In this document: in pieces, positions 33,084 through 41,426 of the stretch
How the letters are laid out: the number at the start of each line of letters is the position of its first letter
Numbering within the stretch: the first letter of the stretch is position 1
Virus record (IMG/VR): IMGVR_UViG_3300021962_000166
Coordinates: 1-49,590 of that record
DNA length: 49,590 bases
Reading direction: 5' to 3' (one strand)
From: a virus
Translations under genes and position numbers: made by a program
The notes under the pieces: generated by a model
Told to the model about the DNA's origin: nothing
What the model saw: only the letters and a program-made list of their open reading frames with translations
Databases searched by the model: none

Positions 33084-35498
33084 TTGCGATAAATCGAAGC
33101 CATCCAAGGTGTCCTCAGTAGACTCGAAGTTTATCGAAGGCAGATCTTTCTGCCTCTGTTCAATGAGCTTTGATTGTTGTGTATTTTGCAGGCTAACACG
33201 ATTGTCCTTAGCCTTCTCTCTGTCCTGCTCTCGAGTCTTCAGAGCGTCAGCCTCTACACCTTTCAACTGCATCTGCATTTGGAACTCACGCTCCATCAAC
33301 TGCAGCTTCAAGTTGGCTTCGGCCTGCATCTTCTCAATCTCGAACTGATTCTTAGCCTGCTCGATTTGCATCTTGGCCTGTGACTCAGCTTGGATCTGTT
33401 GCATCTTAGACTCAGCAGCGGCCTGAGAAGATTGGATATTAGCCTGAGTCTGCATCTGCATCTTCTGCTGTTCGTTATCCATATCTTGCTTCTGCTTCTG
33501 CTTGCGCTTCATCTTCAGCAGCTCGTTAGCCAGCTTGATGTTCTTCATCTGACGGATGTCAATGGCATCCTCCAAAGAGATTTGGTCACGACTCAAAGCC
33601 ATCTGAATGTTGGCCTCAAGCTGTGCCTTCTGCTCTTCGTCAGGAGAAACCTCAATGAAGATACCAAAGTCGTACAAGTACAGGTCAGAGATCTCGTCCA
33701 GCACACCGACATTGTTCTTGCCAATCTGCATGGCAAACTCTTCAGCAAAGTCAGCGTACTCCAAGATGTCAGCCACACGACATGATACGGCCTCGGCCAA
33801 TCGCTTGGTGATTGTCAATGAACCCTCCAAGATGTGGCGAGTAGCGGTGTTGCTGTTTGCGGCAGCCAACTTCTGAAGGCCAACCAACGAGTCGGGGTCA
33901 GGCATAGAGCCATCACGGGCCTCGTTCAAGCCAGTCACGTCACGAAGCTGCTGCATGTATTGGTTGTAAGCACCAATAAGGCTTGCAATCTTTGCTTGGC
34001 CACTGTTCTTGCTAAGCTCTTGGATGGGAACTCGTGCGTTGTTAAACTCTCCGTCTTGGGTGTATGAGCGTCCAATTACGCTACCTGTTTGGAAATACAA
34101 ACGAAGTGCGTCCTCAGGATTGTATGCGGCCCCGTTGCCAAGATCAACCTCGTTGAGGCCATCTGCGTCAATGAATACACCATCAGGTACAATCTTAGAA
34201 AGAACCTGCTGCAGCTTCAAGTGCGTAATCTGAATCAAGTCAGCGAATGGAATCATTCGTCTAACCAATGACTCAATAACACCCTTGTACATACGAGGAG
34301 CGACAGCAATGTATGTTGGGATGCTGTACTGAGAGGCAGACTTGGGGCGGACCATGTTCTTCTGCAGCTCCCACTTAAGAAGCTGATTAGAACCCATTAC
34401 CATCACACCATCATACCAAACGTCAATACGCTTCTCTATACGCTCGTAACGCTCCTGCTCTTCTGCTGGGGGATTGAAGGTCTCGTCCTTGCGGATTACT
34501 CTCTCTCCTCCATTCTCGAGGAACTTCTTCTTGTATACAAATTTCTTGTCAGTCTTGTAACTGAAGTATAGCAACGTGACGGTGTCTCTATCAAAGAGGC
34601 TGTCACGATATGCCCGAATCGCAGGGTAATAGTCCCACCAGCTGTTGCCAATCTTCGAAATTTCCTCAAGCTCTTCCTTTGTAACATCAGGCTTGATCTT
34701 TTTAATCTCTGTAATGGGGACCGTCTTGACCTCTCCGAAGTAGAAGCAGTCATCAAATGTAGGAGACTCAGTGTATGAGTATACAACATTAGCAGGATCA
34801 ACGTAATCAACCTTAACACCATTGGCCATGTCGAAGGAATGTTTAACCATTCCAAGGCCCAAGACTGTAATGTCATAATCAACCCGTTTGCGAACCTCAT
34901 CATAGCGGTTCTTGTCGAGCAAAGTGTGTATAGCTTCTTCTTCTGCAATTTCGATGCTTGGCTTGTAGTTGATCTGCATGTACAGGTTCAACTCTTGATC
35001 ACTACCTGGAAGCTCATCGGGAGGAACACTAAACGCATCCAATCCAAATGTTTCTTTAGCTTGCAGCAAGAAATCCTTAGCCACCATGTCGGCCTCTACC
35101 ATGTCCTGATACTGTGAACGCTTCTCTGCGCTCATGGCATCCTGGGCATAGGCCTTTACCGTAAACAACCTATCAGCCATTCCATTGACAACAATGTCAA
35201 CAAACTTTGGAATGATAGGAACAGGCGTCCAGTCAAGGTTCATGTAGGACAAGTCCCCGTCTACAGCCAACTCGTTTTTATACTTTCCAACGGGCTGCTC
35301 GCCACGTGCGTATAAACGGAGTTTGTGAAACTGAATCCATTGATCGTAGTAGCGGCATGAACCGCCACCATTCCTAAACCACTCGTATTGGATGCTCTGA
35401 CCTACCTTCAGGCCATACTCCTCCGATGCCTTCTCAGCGTCGGTAGCAAGTTGGTTCGGGAACGATACGTATGGAAGAATAATTTTCTGATCCGCCAT
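33069..35498 (-). CDS. Portal protein (809 aa)
   Basis: Size and position between terminase and scaffold indicate the portal. Seen: MADQKIILPYVSFPNQ, a central mixed alpha/beta part (VVYSYTESPTFDDCFYFGE, VTGLNEARDGSMPDPDSLVG), and a long Gln/Lys/Met-rich C-terminal coiled coil (residues about 650-780). The ATG at 35498 is chosen over a TTG four codons upstream, which lies inside the TATCTTTG promoter box. The portal ring would sit at one vertex and pass DNA. The unusual Q/M-rich tail may extend into the capsid interior. Confidence 0.82.
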   Translation of the reverse strand: MADQKIILPYVSFPNQLATDAEKASEEYGLKVGQSIQYEWFRNGGGSCRYYDQWIQFHKLRLYARGEQPVGKYKNELAVDGDLSYMNLDWTPVPIIPKFVDIVVNGMADRLFTVKAYAQDAMSAEKRSQYQDMVEADMVAKDFLLQAKETFGLDAFSVPPDELPGSDQELNLYMQINYKPSIEIAEEEAIHTLLDKNRYDEVRKRVDYDITVLGLGMVKHSFDMANGVKVDYVDPANVVYSYTESPTFDDCFYFGEVKTVPITEIKKIKPDVTKEELEEISKIGNSWWDYYPAIRAYRDSLFDRDTVTLLYFSYKTDKKFVYKKKFLENGGERVIRKDETFNPPAEEQERYERIEKRIDVWYDGVMVMGSNQLLKWELQKNMVRPKSASQYSIPTYIAVAPRMYKGVIESLVRRMIPFADLIQITHLKLQQVLSKIVPDGVFIDADGLNEVDLGNGAAYNPEDALRLYFQTGSVIGRSYTQDGEFNNARVPIQELSKNSGQAKIASLIGAYNQYMQQLRDVTGLNEARDGSMPDPDSLVGLQKLAAANSNTATRHILEGSLTITKRLAEAVSCRVADILEYADFAEEFAMQIGKNNVGVLDEISDLYLYDFGIFIEVSPDEEQKAQLEANIQMALSRDQISLEDAIDIRQMKNIKLANELLKMKRKQKQKQDMDNEQQKMQMQTQANIQSSQAAAESKMQQIQAESQAKMQIEQAKNQFEIEKMQAEANLKLQLMEREFQMQMQLKGVEADALKTREQDREKAKDNRVSLQNTQQSKLIEQRQKDLPSINFESTEDTLDGFDLSQFEPR

Positions 35499-35507
35499 TG
35501 TTTTCTG

Positions 35508-35515
35508 CAAAGATA
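35508..35515 (-). promoter_or_regulatory. -7 box TATCTTTG ahead of the portal gene
   Basis: TATCTTTG on the minus strand ends 9 nt before the portal ATG, just after the terminase stop codon. No TTG box is found at the proper distance. Confidence 0.5.
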
Positions 35516-35518
35516 GGG

Positions 35519-37717
35519 CTATTTCCTTATCTCGCTAATATACCCCTTATTTGTATATCTTGGAAACTTGATACTAATCTTTTCATTCTTTGGCTTTGTG
35601 TCCATCATAAACTTTTGATTTGCCATCAATGCCAATCCGCTGCTAATTGCTGCGTCATATTTAGTACGATTGTTTATATCAAATCGTGCCCAGTCCTGTA
35701 ACGTTCTGGAAAAGTACATGTTGCCAATCTCATCAGGCTCTCGATACGATCCCTCTGCATCAAAGCCAACGTACTTCTCTATATATGTCTCAATAGCTGT
35801 GGCGTGCGCCTGCTTCACATCCTCCGATGAGTTTGGTATACCACCTAGTTCCTTCTCGGTCTTCGATAGCATATTCAGCTTGCGATCTGGCCTATTCATA
35901 GAGAACGGTCTGTATCCTCTCTCCTTCATGTAGTACAGAAGACGTGCCTTGTTGTTCTCCGCCAAGATCGGCATGCCATAGAAGTGTATGGCCATTATAA
36001 TATCCTCAAAGAATATCTCAGCTGTCTGTGGTCTTGACACATACTCCAAGAAGAACGTGTTGCTTGGTCCTTCGTCCATGTGGAACTTGGTCATACCATG
36101 AAGAGCCCCAGCAGAGCCACGGCCAAACGTAACAGCAGAAATATCATACGGATCACACCCGAACGACCCAATGTGCTCATTGCCTGGATACTTTAGTCCA
36201 TTTCTCGTTGTGACCCTGTTTCGTTGGTGTTGTGCCGGTAACCAAGAAACGAGAAACCTACCACTGGGGTCAGGCGTCCAAATGACTTCAGTGTCTTGCT
36301 TGCCATCACGCCAATGGAAGCGGCCACGTGTGAGAACACGTTCTTTAATAAGCGTATCATTATAATCTATCTGTTGGTATATCTTGGTGAGGTTGAACAA
36401 TGAGTTCTTGCTCTCGTCACGGAACGCATGTGCCTCTGTGCGTGGGAACTGACGATAGAATTCATTCAGTGCATCAGAGTCGCTCTTCAATGACTTGACC
36501 TCGTTCTCCCAGTACTGTACCACGCTGATATCCATATAGTTACCTTCAGAGTTGACGACATGGCTACCAGGCTCAACCTCTAGGATAGGCCATCCATACT
36601 CGTCAAAGTACCCTTCGAAATTCCACTCCATGGGTATGAATAGGGCATATAGACCACTCTTGGTCTGTCCGTTGGCGTTGCGCTCTCGTGGGTTCGAGTC
36701 CTCGTATAGTTTCTTGAAGTTGTCTCCACCCTTGTCCAGTGCGTTACAGGTAGAACCCATCATGCACTTGCCGATGACCTTACTACCCAAGCGTAGACAC
36801 GTCTTTGTTACACGCCAGTTGTTCAGGATGTTGTTCGGCTTCTCCCACTTACCACTTTCGTCGTGGATCAGCATCCGCATCTTCTCACCGTCATAGCTGT
36901 TGTCGTCTGTGTTGCGCCAGTCTATGGTGGTGTCAAGACCCTCTAGGTCCTCCTCCTCCTTGTTGTCTATGTTCTTACGTGTGATCTTAGACGCTGGTAC
37001 ACGGTAGGCAAGCTCTGTCTTTGGCTTGTCCATACCGTCCTGTATGGGCTTGAAGAAGAACGGGTAGTTGCTAGAGATTGGCACCACCTTGTCGGTGAAC
37101 ATCTTCTTGGCATCAGCACCTGTCTTTGACAAGATGCCGAATCGAGAGTCACGGGTAATTGTACCTTGGTTTACCATCTCTGCGCTAGACATGAACGAGA
37201 AACCCGAACGACGGTTCTTTAGGTAGCACATGCCAAAGCTTCTCGTGTCTGCCTTACACGCCTCCCAGTATATATAGAATATTCGGTTGGCCTCACGGAA
37301 CTCAGGATGACCTACGTCAATCTTTGTCCACTGCAGATACATGTAATGCGTGCCCGTAATGTAAGTAGGCACACCATTGTTCATGAACCAATGGCCGTTG
37401 TCACGCCTATCGAACTCTTGCTCGATGTAGTCAACCCACTTTGCCTTGAAGGCGTTGTCACGTCTGTTCCACTCGAATATGCTCTTGACCTTCTCCAGGT
37501 CTTTTGGCAAGTCTTTTGGCACCCACTTGTTGTGGGTCTTGTCAATCTTGTCGGGTGCCTTTGGCAATGCCACTTTTAGTCCGTTAATTTCGTACACCTC
37601 ACCAACGGTGCCGTCACGAGAGATAACAACCACGTCATGCTCAGGCACGTACCCATAGTCCCAATGCTTCCGCTTGGGTAGCTTGATGTCCGTTATTTGG
37701 TATAAGCCATGGTTCAC
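35519..37717 (-). CDS. terL: Terminase large subunit (732 aa)
   Basis: ATPase: a deviant Walker A KNRRSGFSF (R169, R170), Walker B MLIHDE (D286, E287), and a C-motif-like GSTCN. Nuclease: FGCDPYD (D522) and later ILAENN with Glu. These are TerL features that cut and pump DNA into the head. The start is GTG, overlapping the previous stop (GTGA), a coupled arrangement; an ATG nearby is out of frame. It is preceded by a small helical protein that may be TerS. The portal gene follows at once. Confidence 0.88.
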   Translation of the reverse strand: MNHGLYQITDIKLPKRKHWDYGYVPEHDVVVISRDGTVGEVYEINGLKVALPKAPDKIDKTHNKWVPKDLPKDLEKVKSIFEWNRRDNAFKAKWVDYIEQEFDRRDNGHWFMNNGVPTYITGTHYMYLQWTKIDVGHPEFREANRIFYIYWEACKADTRSFGMCYLKNRRSGFSFMSSAEMVNQGTITRDSRFGILSKTGADAKKMFTDKVVPISSNYPFFFKPIQDGMDKPKTELAYRVPASKITRKNIDNKEEEDLEGLDTTIDWRNTDDNSYDGEKMRMLIHDESGKWEKPNNILNNWRVTKTCLRLGSKVIGKCMMGSTCNALDKGGDNFKKLYEDSNPRERNANGQTKSGLYALFIPMEWNFEGYFDEYGWPILEVEPGSHVVNSEGNYMDISVVQYWENEVKSLKSDSDALNEFYRQFPRTEAHAFRDESKNSLFNLTKIYQQIDYNDTLIKERVLTRGRFHWRDGKQDTEVIWTPDPSGRFLVSWLPAQHQRNRVTTRNGLKYPGNEHIGSFGCDPYDISAVTFGRGSAGALHGMTKFHMDEGPSNTFFLEYVSRPQTAEIFFEDIIMAIHFYGMPILAENNKARLLYYMKERGYRPFSMNRPDRKLNMLSKTEKELGGIPNSSEDVKQAHATAIETYIEKYVGFDAEGSYREPDEIGNMYFSRTLQDWARFDINNRTKYDAAISSGLALMANQKFMMDTKPKNEKISIKFPRYTNKGYISEIRK

Positions 37718-38001
37718 TTGCTACGTCTTTCCGCAAAGCCTTTGGTTGATGTAATGGACTCGGACACGACAGAGTCTTCTGCCGTGAGCAGGTTACGCTC
37801 CTCGTCTATTCTACGAAGGATGTCAAATGCATCCATAATGGCTAATCTTTTGGCGGCAGCAGCATTCTTGAGCCTGTCGGCAGACAGGTCACTCTCAATG
37901 TCACCGGTAACGATTGGTTCTTTGGCCACCTTGATCAGTTCCTTGACAGCGTGCTCACCAGCCGTGATGATCTCTTCTTTTAGTTTCCTTGTTTGAGACA
38001 T
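37714..38001 (-). CDS. Putative terminase small subunit-like protein (95 aa)
   Basis: A short, mostly helical charged protein (KLKEEIITAGEHAVKELIKVA, then AAAAKRLAIMDAFDILRRIDEERN). Its place directly upstream of terL, with a 4-nt overlap, suggests the small terminase subunit that recognises DNA. No HTH is clear, so this is inferred from position. The start overlaps the end of the GroES-like gene by 22 nt. Confidence 0.5.
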   Translation of the reverse strand: MSQTRKLKEEIITAGEHAVKELIKVAKEPIVTGDIESDLSADRLKNAAAAKRLAIMDAFDILRRIDEERNLLTAEDSVVSESITSTKGFAERRSK

Positions 38002-38555
38002 ATATTCGAGTCGTACATTCTATACAAAATCCTGTCATCAATCCTGAACTCATACTCAGAATCAGGCTGAAAGGATATAACATCTCCGCTGGCTACGCCA
38101 AGCTCACGCAATCTTTCGTTAGGATACACCATAGAGCCCCATAGAGCGACGTTCGCACCCTTCTTGGCTATGATGGTATCTTTCTCCTCTTTGATTGGCT
38201 CTACGAAGCAATAACGGCCTACAGGCTCCCAGTCCTCGCCAGGATGTCGGTAAGCGTAGAGCTGCATGTCGTCAAGGTAGTACAGATTTTCACGAATGAA
38301 TGAGTAGGAGTCTATCTCCTTTCCTCTCATATCAAACATCTTACGAAAAACATTATGATGAACAATGACGTCATCACCAATAGCGATAGGGCCGCCATAT
38401 CCGAAGGGGACATTGACGACCTTTGCGAGCCTGTTTGTAACGGTGTGGTCCTCTTGCGAGGTGCTAATGATAAACTCTTTGTCTCCGTAGTTCCTGGTAT
38501 TAGTGTACCTTTTCCCATCAACAGGCTCCACTACAAAATAGTAGAGCGATTGCAT
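37980..38555 (-). CDS. GroES-like protein, possible tandem co-chaperonin folds (191 aa)
   Basis: Both halves look like Cpn10/GroES barrels. First half: YYFVVEPV, then LAKVVNVPF, IGDDVIVHHNVF and a final ENLYYLDDMQLYAY. Second half: GRYCFVEPI, IIAKKGANV, ASGDVISFQP and DDRILYRMYDSNI. A gp31-like phage co-chaperonin would help the host GroEL fold the capsid protein, which fits a place in the late arm near terminase. Similarity is weak and judged by eye, so a different beta-barrel protein is possible. Confidence 0.5.
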   Translation of the reverse strand: MQSLYYFVVEPVDGKRYTNTRNYGDKEFIISTSQEDHTVTNRLAKVVNVPFGYGGPIAIGDDVIVHHNVFRKMFDMRGKEIDSYSFIRENLYYLDDMQLYAYRHPGEDWEPVGRYCFVEPIKEEKDTIIAKKGANVALWGSMVYPNERLRELGVASGDVISFQPDSEYEFRIDDRILYRMYDSNICLKQGN

Positions 38556-38558
38556 ATA

Positions 38559-38777
38559 TTAAAATTCGATATTGTATTCAACTGAACACGGCATGTTGGC
38601 CGTGAATGATTTCCATAAGAAAACCTCTTTATCTTTTTCAATCCACACCTGGAACTCTCCTTCTGTAGTCCTACGAATGTGGTTGATTGTATACGAACCA
38701 GAAAGGACCGATTGGCCCTTTACATAGTTCATAGCATTTTTGTAGTCAGTTCCGATTGAAATTTTGCGAATGTCCAT
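38559..38777 (-). CDS. Hypothetical beta-rich protein (72 aa)
   Basis: Starts MDIRKISIGTDYKNAMNYV. Alternating hydrophobic residues in QVWIEKDKEVFLWKSF suggest a small beta protein. No family is recognised. It lies tightly packed between the fibre-like and GroES-like genes and is translated from an ATG 1 nt after the previous stop. Function unknown. Confidence 0.6.
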   Translation of the reverse strand: MDIRKISIGTDYKNAMNYVKGQSVLSGSYTINHIRRTTEGEFQVWIEKDKEVFLWKSFTANMPCSVEYNIEF

Positions 38778-38778
38778 A

Positions 38779-39396
38779 TTATCCTCCTATCTTCCAGATC
38801 TGCATATTGGCAGATGGGATATCATCCCATGGGCCTGCAGTCACCTGAGGGATCAGGCCGCCATCATCAGCGCCAGAGCTGTCACGCATAATCTGAAAAG
38901 CAAATGTAGTACCAGCAACTGCTACAGAGAAAGGAATTGTGATCTCGTAAGGCATCATTACATCGGCAGTATCCAACTCAAATCCCTTGATGATTCCAAC
39001 CTGCGATCCATTTACCAAGCCACGGAACAACAACAAAGCAATACCGCTAGGTCCAGCTCTGTGGATATTTCCCATGCCATTGACCAAGTACAATCCAGTC
39101 TCATTGAAGGTCACCGTTCCAGCTGCGTCAATCATGACAGGATCAGACCCTGTTCCTTGAGCTGCTCCAAACGATACCTGAAGAGGATTGTTTGTCCCGC
39201 TTGGATTCTGCGACACAGTGCTTGAGGCATTCAACACCTGAGTTGCTCTAAGCATACTTCCAATGTTTTGACCTACGTATGTAGCCAACGATGCCACCGT
39301 AAAGTTCTTGGTAGCGTCAGATGCACTGGTATCAGTTCCAATGAGAAGGTCAGTCCCAACGGGAGTGACAGTAGCGTATGAGGAGATCTTAGTCAT
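38779..39396 (-). CDS. Putative virion decoration/fibre protein, C1q-like jelly roll (205 aa)
   Basis: The N-terminus ISSYATVTPVGTDLLIGTDT plus NFTVASLATYVGQN is a motif I recall from phage fibre or decoration proteins. The C-terminal ~140 residues are beta-rich with the rhythm of C1q/TNF-type trimers (TVTFNETGLYLVNGMGNI, IALLLFRGLVNGSQVG). No catalytic motif is seen. It sits among small late genes. A head-fibre or tail-tip role is inferred. Confidence 0.55.
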   Translation of the reverse strand: MTKISSYATVTPVGTDLLIGTDTSASDATKNFTVASLATYVGQNIGSMLRATQVLNASSTVSQNPSGTNNPLQVSFGAAQGTGSDPVMIDAAGTVTFNETGLYLVNGMGNIHRAGPSGIALLLFRGLVNGSQVGIIKGFELDTADVMMPYEITIPFSVAVAGTTFAFQIMRDSSGADDGGLIPQVTAGPWDDIPSANMQIWKIGG

Positions 39397-39610
39397 TTAT
39401 TTGTCCTGTTTTCATGTCGATCTTCACGTCACCGTACTTAGAGTGGAGGCTTGCCTGAAATGTTCCCAACTCTTCCATGACCGCTTCGTATTCGATCGTC
39501 TTTTTTAGTCTATGCAACTCAACCTGTGCGATGTCTCGCTCCAAGTTGTGTCGTTTGTCTACGAGCACTTTGAGCTGCTCAAACTCATTTGATTCTAATT
39601 CTTTATCCAT
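39389..39610 (-). CDS. Small coiled-coil protein (73 aa)
   Basis: Helical and charged through most of its length (EQLKVLVDKRHNLERDIAQVEL), with a C-terminal beta-like hairpin DVKIDMKTGQIND. It overlaps the preceding spanin-like gene by 16 nt and the following gene by 8 nt. A TAAATTTG box ends 7 nt before its ATG. Probably a small assembly or lysis-associated factor; nothing more can be said. Confidence 0.6.
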   Translation of the reverse strand: MDKELESNEFEQLKVLVDKRHNLERDIAQVELHRLKKTIEYEAVMEELGTFQASLHSKYGDVKIDMKTGQIND

Positions 39611-40014
39611 TTGCCTACAAATTTAAGCAAATTTGTCAAGGCTAACAAACCGAAGATAATAAGAAGCCAATCAAGGCTCTTCTTCCAGTCGTTTGTCTTC
39701 TCGATGTAATTGACCTGAGGAGGCAATACCTTCGTAATACGCACTGTGTCGGCCTTGCACTTGGTATATACCTTTATGATATCCTTTTCACGTATCACTT
39801 GGGTATATACAAACGAATCCTCCATGACGATGGTGTCATACTCAGTGGTATGAAATGTGTCATGGAGGACTCTCTCTTCTTTGATAACAATGGTATCAAA
39901 GATTACTCGCTCTGTCAATATGCGTGGCTCCTTCTGCACGGCACGCTTCATGTGCCAGTTAGCAGAACAGGAGGAAATCAAAATTGCGATTAGAATGCAT
40001 TTAAATAATCGCAT
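39595..40014 (-). CDS. Unimolecular-spanin-like lipoprotein (139 aa)
   Basis: N-terminal lipoprotein signal: MRLFKCILIAILISSC with a lipobox ending at Cys16 and no acidic residues after it. C-terminal transmembrane helix: LDWLLIIFGLLALTNLLKF (about 114-132) and a basic end KWIKN. The middle is beta-rich. Outer-membrane lipid anchor plus inner-membrane anchor in one chain of about 130 aa is the layout of a unimolecular spanin (as T1 gp11), which fuses the two membranes at the end of lysis. It implies a Gram-negative host. No sequence-level homolog was tested. Confidence 0.72.
   Translation of the reverse strand: MRLFKCILIAILISSCSANWHMKRAVQKEPRILTERVIFDTIVIKEERVLHDTFHTTEYDTIVMEDSFVYTQVIREKDIIKVYTKCKADTVRITKVLPPQVNYIEKTNDWKKSLDWLLIIFGLLALTNLLKFVGKWIKN
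39618..39625 (-). promoter_or_regulatory. -7 box TAAATTTG inside the spanin gene
   Basis: TAAATTTG ends 7 nt before the ATG at 39610 and lies within the last codons of the spanin-like gene. The sequence TAAATTTGTAGGCA is nearly the same as the one before the fibre gene at 48559, which argues against chance. Confidence 0.6.
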
Positions 40015-40038
40015 CTTACTTATTTTAAACTACGAATC

Positions 40039-40386
40039 TTAGAAACTAGTGGATGATCTTCCCTTTGACTTAGATTTCACCTTAGTCTTTGTTTTGCTCT
40101 TTGACTTTGTAGTCATGTATGCGCTTTTGCCTCTTTGCCATTCTGGCAAATTTTGACTTTCAAAATAATCAACAGCCGCACGACCTCTTTGGCTCATGGG
40201 CTTAGATACTGTTGTGGCAACGCTTTTTTTAACGCCACCTTGAACAGGTTGAGTTACTTTTGTTCTAGTAACTTGGCTTCTTCCAGCAGATGCTTGTGTG
40301 GTTTTGATGGTTCTTCCATCTTCAAGGGTTTGTTTTGTTCTGGTGATTCCAGTTTTACGAATTCCAGGGCTATTTGCTTTTTTCAT
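40039..40386 (-). CDS. Highly basic, low-complexity protein (115 aa)
   Basis: Very rich in Lys, Arg, Ser and Thr, with a C-terminal run of K/S/T dipeptides (TTKSKSKTKTKVKSKSKGR). This composition recalls phage histone-like or DNA-condensing proteins, though no fold is recognised. It is one of three strongly basic genes in a row (40039-40859). A TATATTTG box ends 4 nt before the ATG. Confidence 0.65.
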   Translation of the reverse strand: MKKANSPGIRKTGITRTKQTLEDGRTIKTTQASAGRSQVTRTKVTQPVQGGVKKSVATTVSKPMSQRGRAAVDYFESQNLPEWQRGKSAYMTTKSKSKTKTKVKSKSKGRSSTSF

Positions 40387-40390
40387 ACTT

Positions 40391-40398
40391 CAAATATA
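40391..40398 (-). promoter_or_regulatory. -7 box TATATTTG, 4 nt before ATG
   Basis: Minus-strand TATATTTG is followed by AAGT and then the ATG at 40386, in the 22-nt gap between two basic protein genes. No clear TTG at 17-23 nt. An essentially leaderless mRNA is predicted. Confidence 0.5.
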
Positions 40399-40408
40399 GC
40401 AAAATTTG

Positions 40409-40546
40409 TTACTTCTTCTTCTTTTTGGCCATCATGGCCTTTTCCTTACGTTCGGTCTTTTTGCTTTCAGACTTCTCGTGTTTCATCTTAGCAGCCTTAG
40501 AAGCATACTTCTCCTTGCCACCGTATTCTTTGATCATTTTTTTCAT
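40409..40546 (-). CDS. Very small basic protein, poly-Lys tail (45 aa)
   Basis: Begins MKKMIKEYGGKEKYASKAAK and ends in KKKKK. Nearly half of the residues are Lys. The start is 1 nt from the end of the next upstream gene and the composition matches its basic neighbours, so I regard it as a real short gene rather than noise. It may condense nucleic acid or contact the capsid interior. Confidence 0.6.
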   Translation of the reverse strand: MKKMIKEYGGKEKYASKAAKMKHEKSESKKTERKEKAMMAKKKKK

Positions 40547-40547
40547 A

Positions 40548-40859
40548 TTAACTTCCTTTTTTCCATTTTTTACTTGGAGAAGCAGTTTTGCTTGGACTCC
40601 ATTTTACCTTATCGGCCCAATACGCAGCAGACATCTTACCTTTAGAGATGTTCTTTGCGTGGCGTGACTTGAAGGCCTCTCTCTGACCAGCAGTTTGATT
40701 AGTCTTTACACCTTGCTGTCCAAAACGAATAGTCTTTACCTTGTCTCCTTCTTTGGCAACAACAATATGGCTTTTCTTTGGATGACCAGGAGTTCTCTTT
40801 GGTTTGTTAAAACCAGACACTCCGGCACGTGCCAAACGTGGATCTTTCTTAGTTGCCAT
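40548..40859 (-). CDS. Basic conserved phage protein (103 aa)
   Basis: The ATG at 40859 gives MATKKDPRLARAGVSGFNKP; upstream codons (NTWLCQLYSDLF) are a shadow. Motifs PKRTPGHPKKSHIVVAKEGD and KTIRFGQQGVKTN, with GQREAFKSRHAKNI, recall a small conserved phage protein of unknown function that is common in marine and Bacteroidetes phages. Highly basic; may bind DNA or the capsid interior. It overlaps the holin-like gene by 11 nt. Confidence 0.68.
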   Translation of the reverse strand: MATKKDPRLARAGVSGFNKPKRTPGHPKKSHIVVAKEGDKVKTIRFGQQGVKTNQTAGQREAFKSRHAKNISKGKMSAAYWADKVKWSPSKTASPSKKWKKGS

Positions 40860-41076
40860 TCTTTGCGAACTTTTCAAGAACAGATCCGAATACAGTTGAC
40901 ATAACCAAGTATTCAACTGCGCTGACCAGCTCAGGGCTAGGGGCTACCTCTACGGGTGAGAAAGAGTTGGCAATCATAGTGAATACCAATGCCAAGAATC
41001 CAATGCTCCCCAAGATGCGTTTGTGAGAGATGTCTCCGTCTTTTGAAGAGAACATTTGTTTGATGAATGCTTTCAT
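40849..41076 (-). CDS. Putative holin (75 aa, two membrane segments)
   Basis: Basic start (MKAFIKQMFSSKDG), first membrane helix about 20-39 (RILGSIGFLALVFTMIANSF), short loop, and a second about 49-70 (ELVSAVEYLVMSTVFGSVLEKF). This is the layout of a class II holin that opens the inner membrane. It is set in a run of lysis-type small genes with the spanin-like gene 0.8 kb downstream. No endolysin is adjacent, which is unusual for a canonical lysis cassette. Confidence 0.62.
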   Translation of the reverse strand: MKAFIKQMFSSKDGDISHKRILGSIGFLALVFTMIANSFSPVEVAPSPELVSAVEYLVMSTVFGSVLEKFAKNGN

Positions 41077-41426
41077 TTTTTATTTATTTCGATCATGTTG
41101 GCAGTACGAATAGAATCTTCGTACCACTCTTCACGATTCTTTGGAACTTCAATATTATTGGTCTCAAGAACCACCATCATTAACTCTACCTTCTCCTTAA
41201 CTGCCTCTGCTTCGCTCTTGATGCTATCCATCTTAGCTACTGTCTTTTCGATCATTTTTTCGTTCATAACCTGAGCCTCTTGGATAGCGGCCTTTGTCAT
41301 TTCGATGCTAGCCTGAGCGTGGTCAAGCTGCATGTCGTACTTCTTGTATGGGTTGGACGATGAGATCTTTGGATTGTGCTCAGTAGAGGCCAAAACCAAT
41401 GTCGATAGGAGAATGATGTGCTTCAT
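41073..41426 (-). CDS. Exported coiled-coil protein (117 aa)
   Basis: A hydrophobic N-terminus (MKHIILLSTLVLAST) looks like a Sec signal with no Cys lipobox, followed by a long helical region (ASIEMTKAAIQEAQVMNEKM, VAKMDSIKSEAEAVKEKVEL). It is presumably periplasmic or bound to the inner membrane. The neighbours (TM plus coil protein upstream and holin-like downstream) suggest a lysis role. It overlaps each by a few nt. No family recognised. Confidence 0.6.
   Translation of the reverse strand: MKHIILLSTLVLASTEHNPKISSSNPYKKYDMQLDHAQASIEMTKAAIQEAQVMNEKMIEKTVAKMDSIKSEAEAVKEKVELMMVVLETNNIEVPKNREEWYEDSIRTANMIEINKK

Noticed and set aside
36685-36710. T-arm-like string GGGTTCGAGTCC in the terminase region
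   Set aside because: It is part of terL on the opposite strand and has no matching acceptor, D or anticodon arm.
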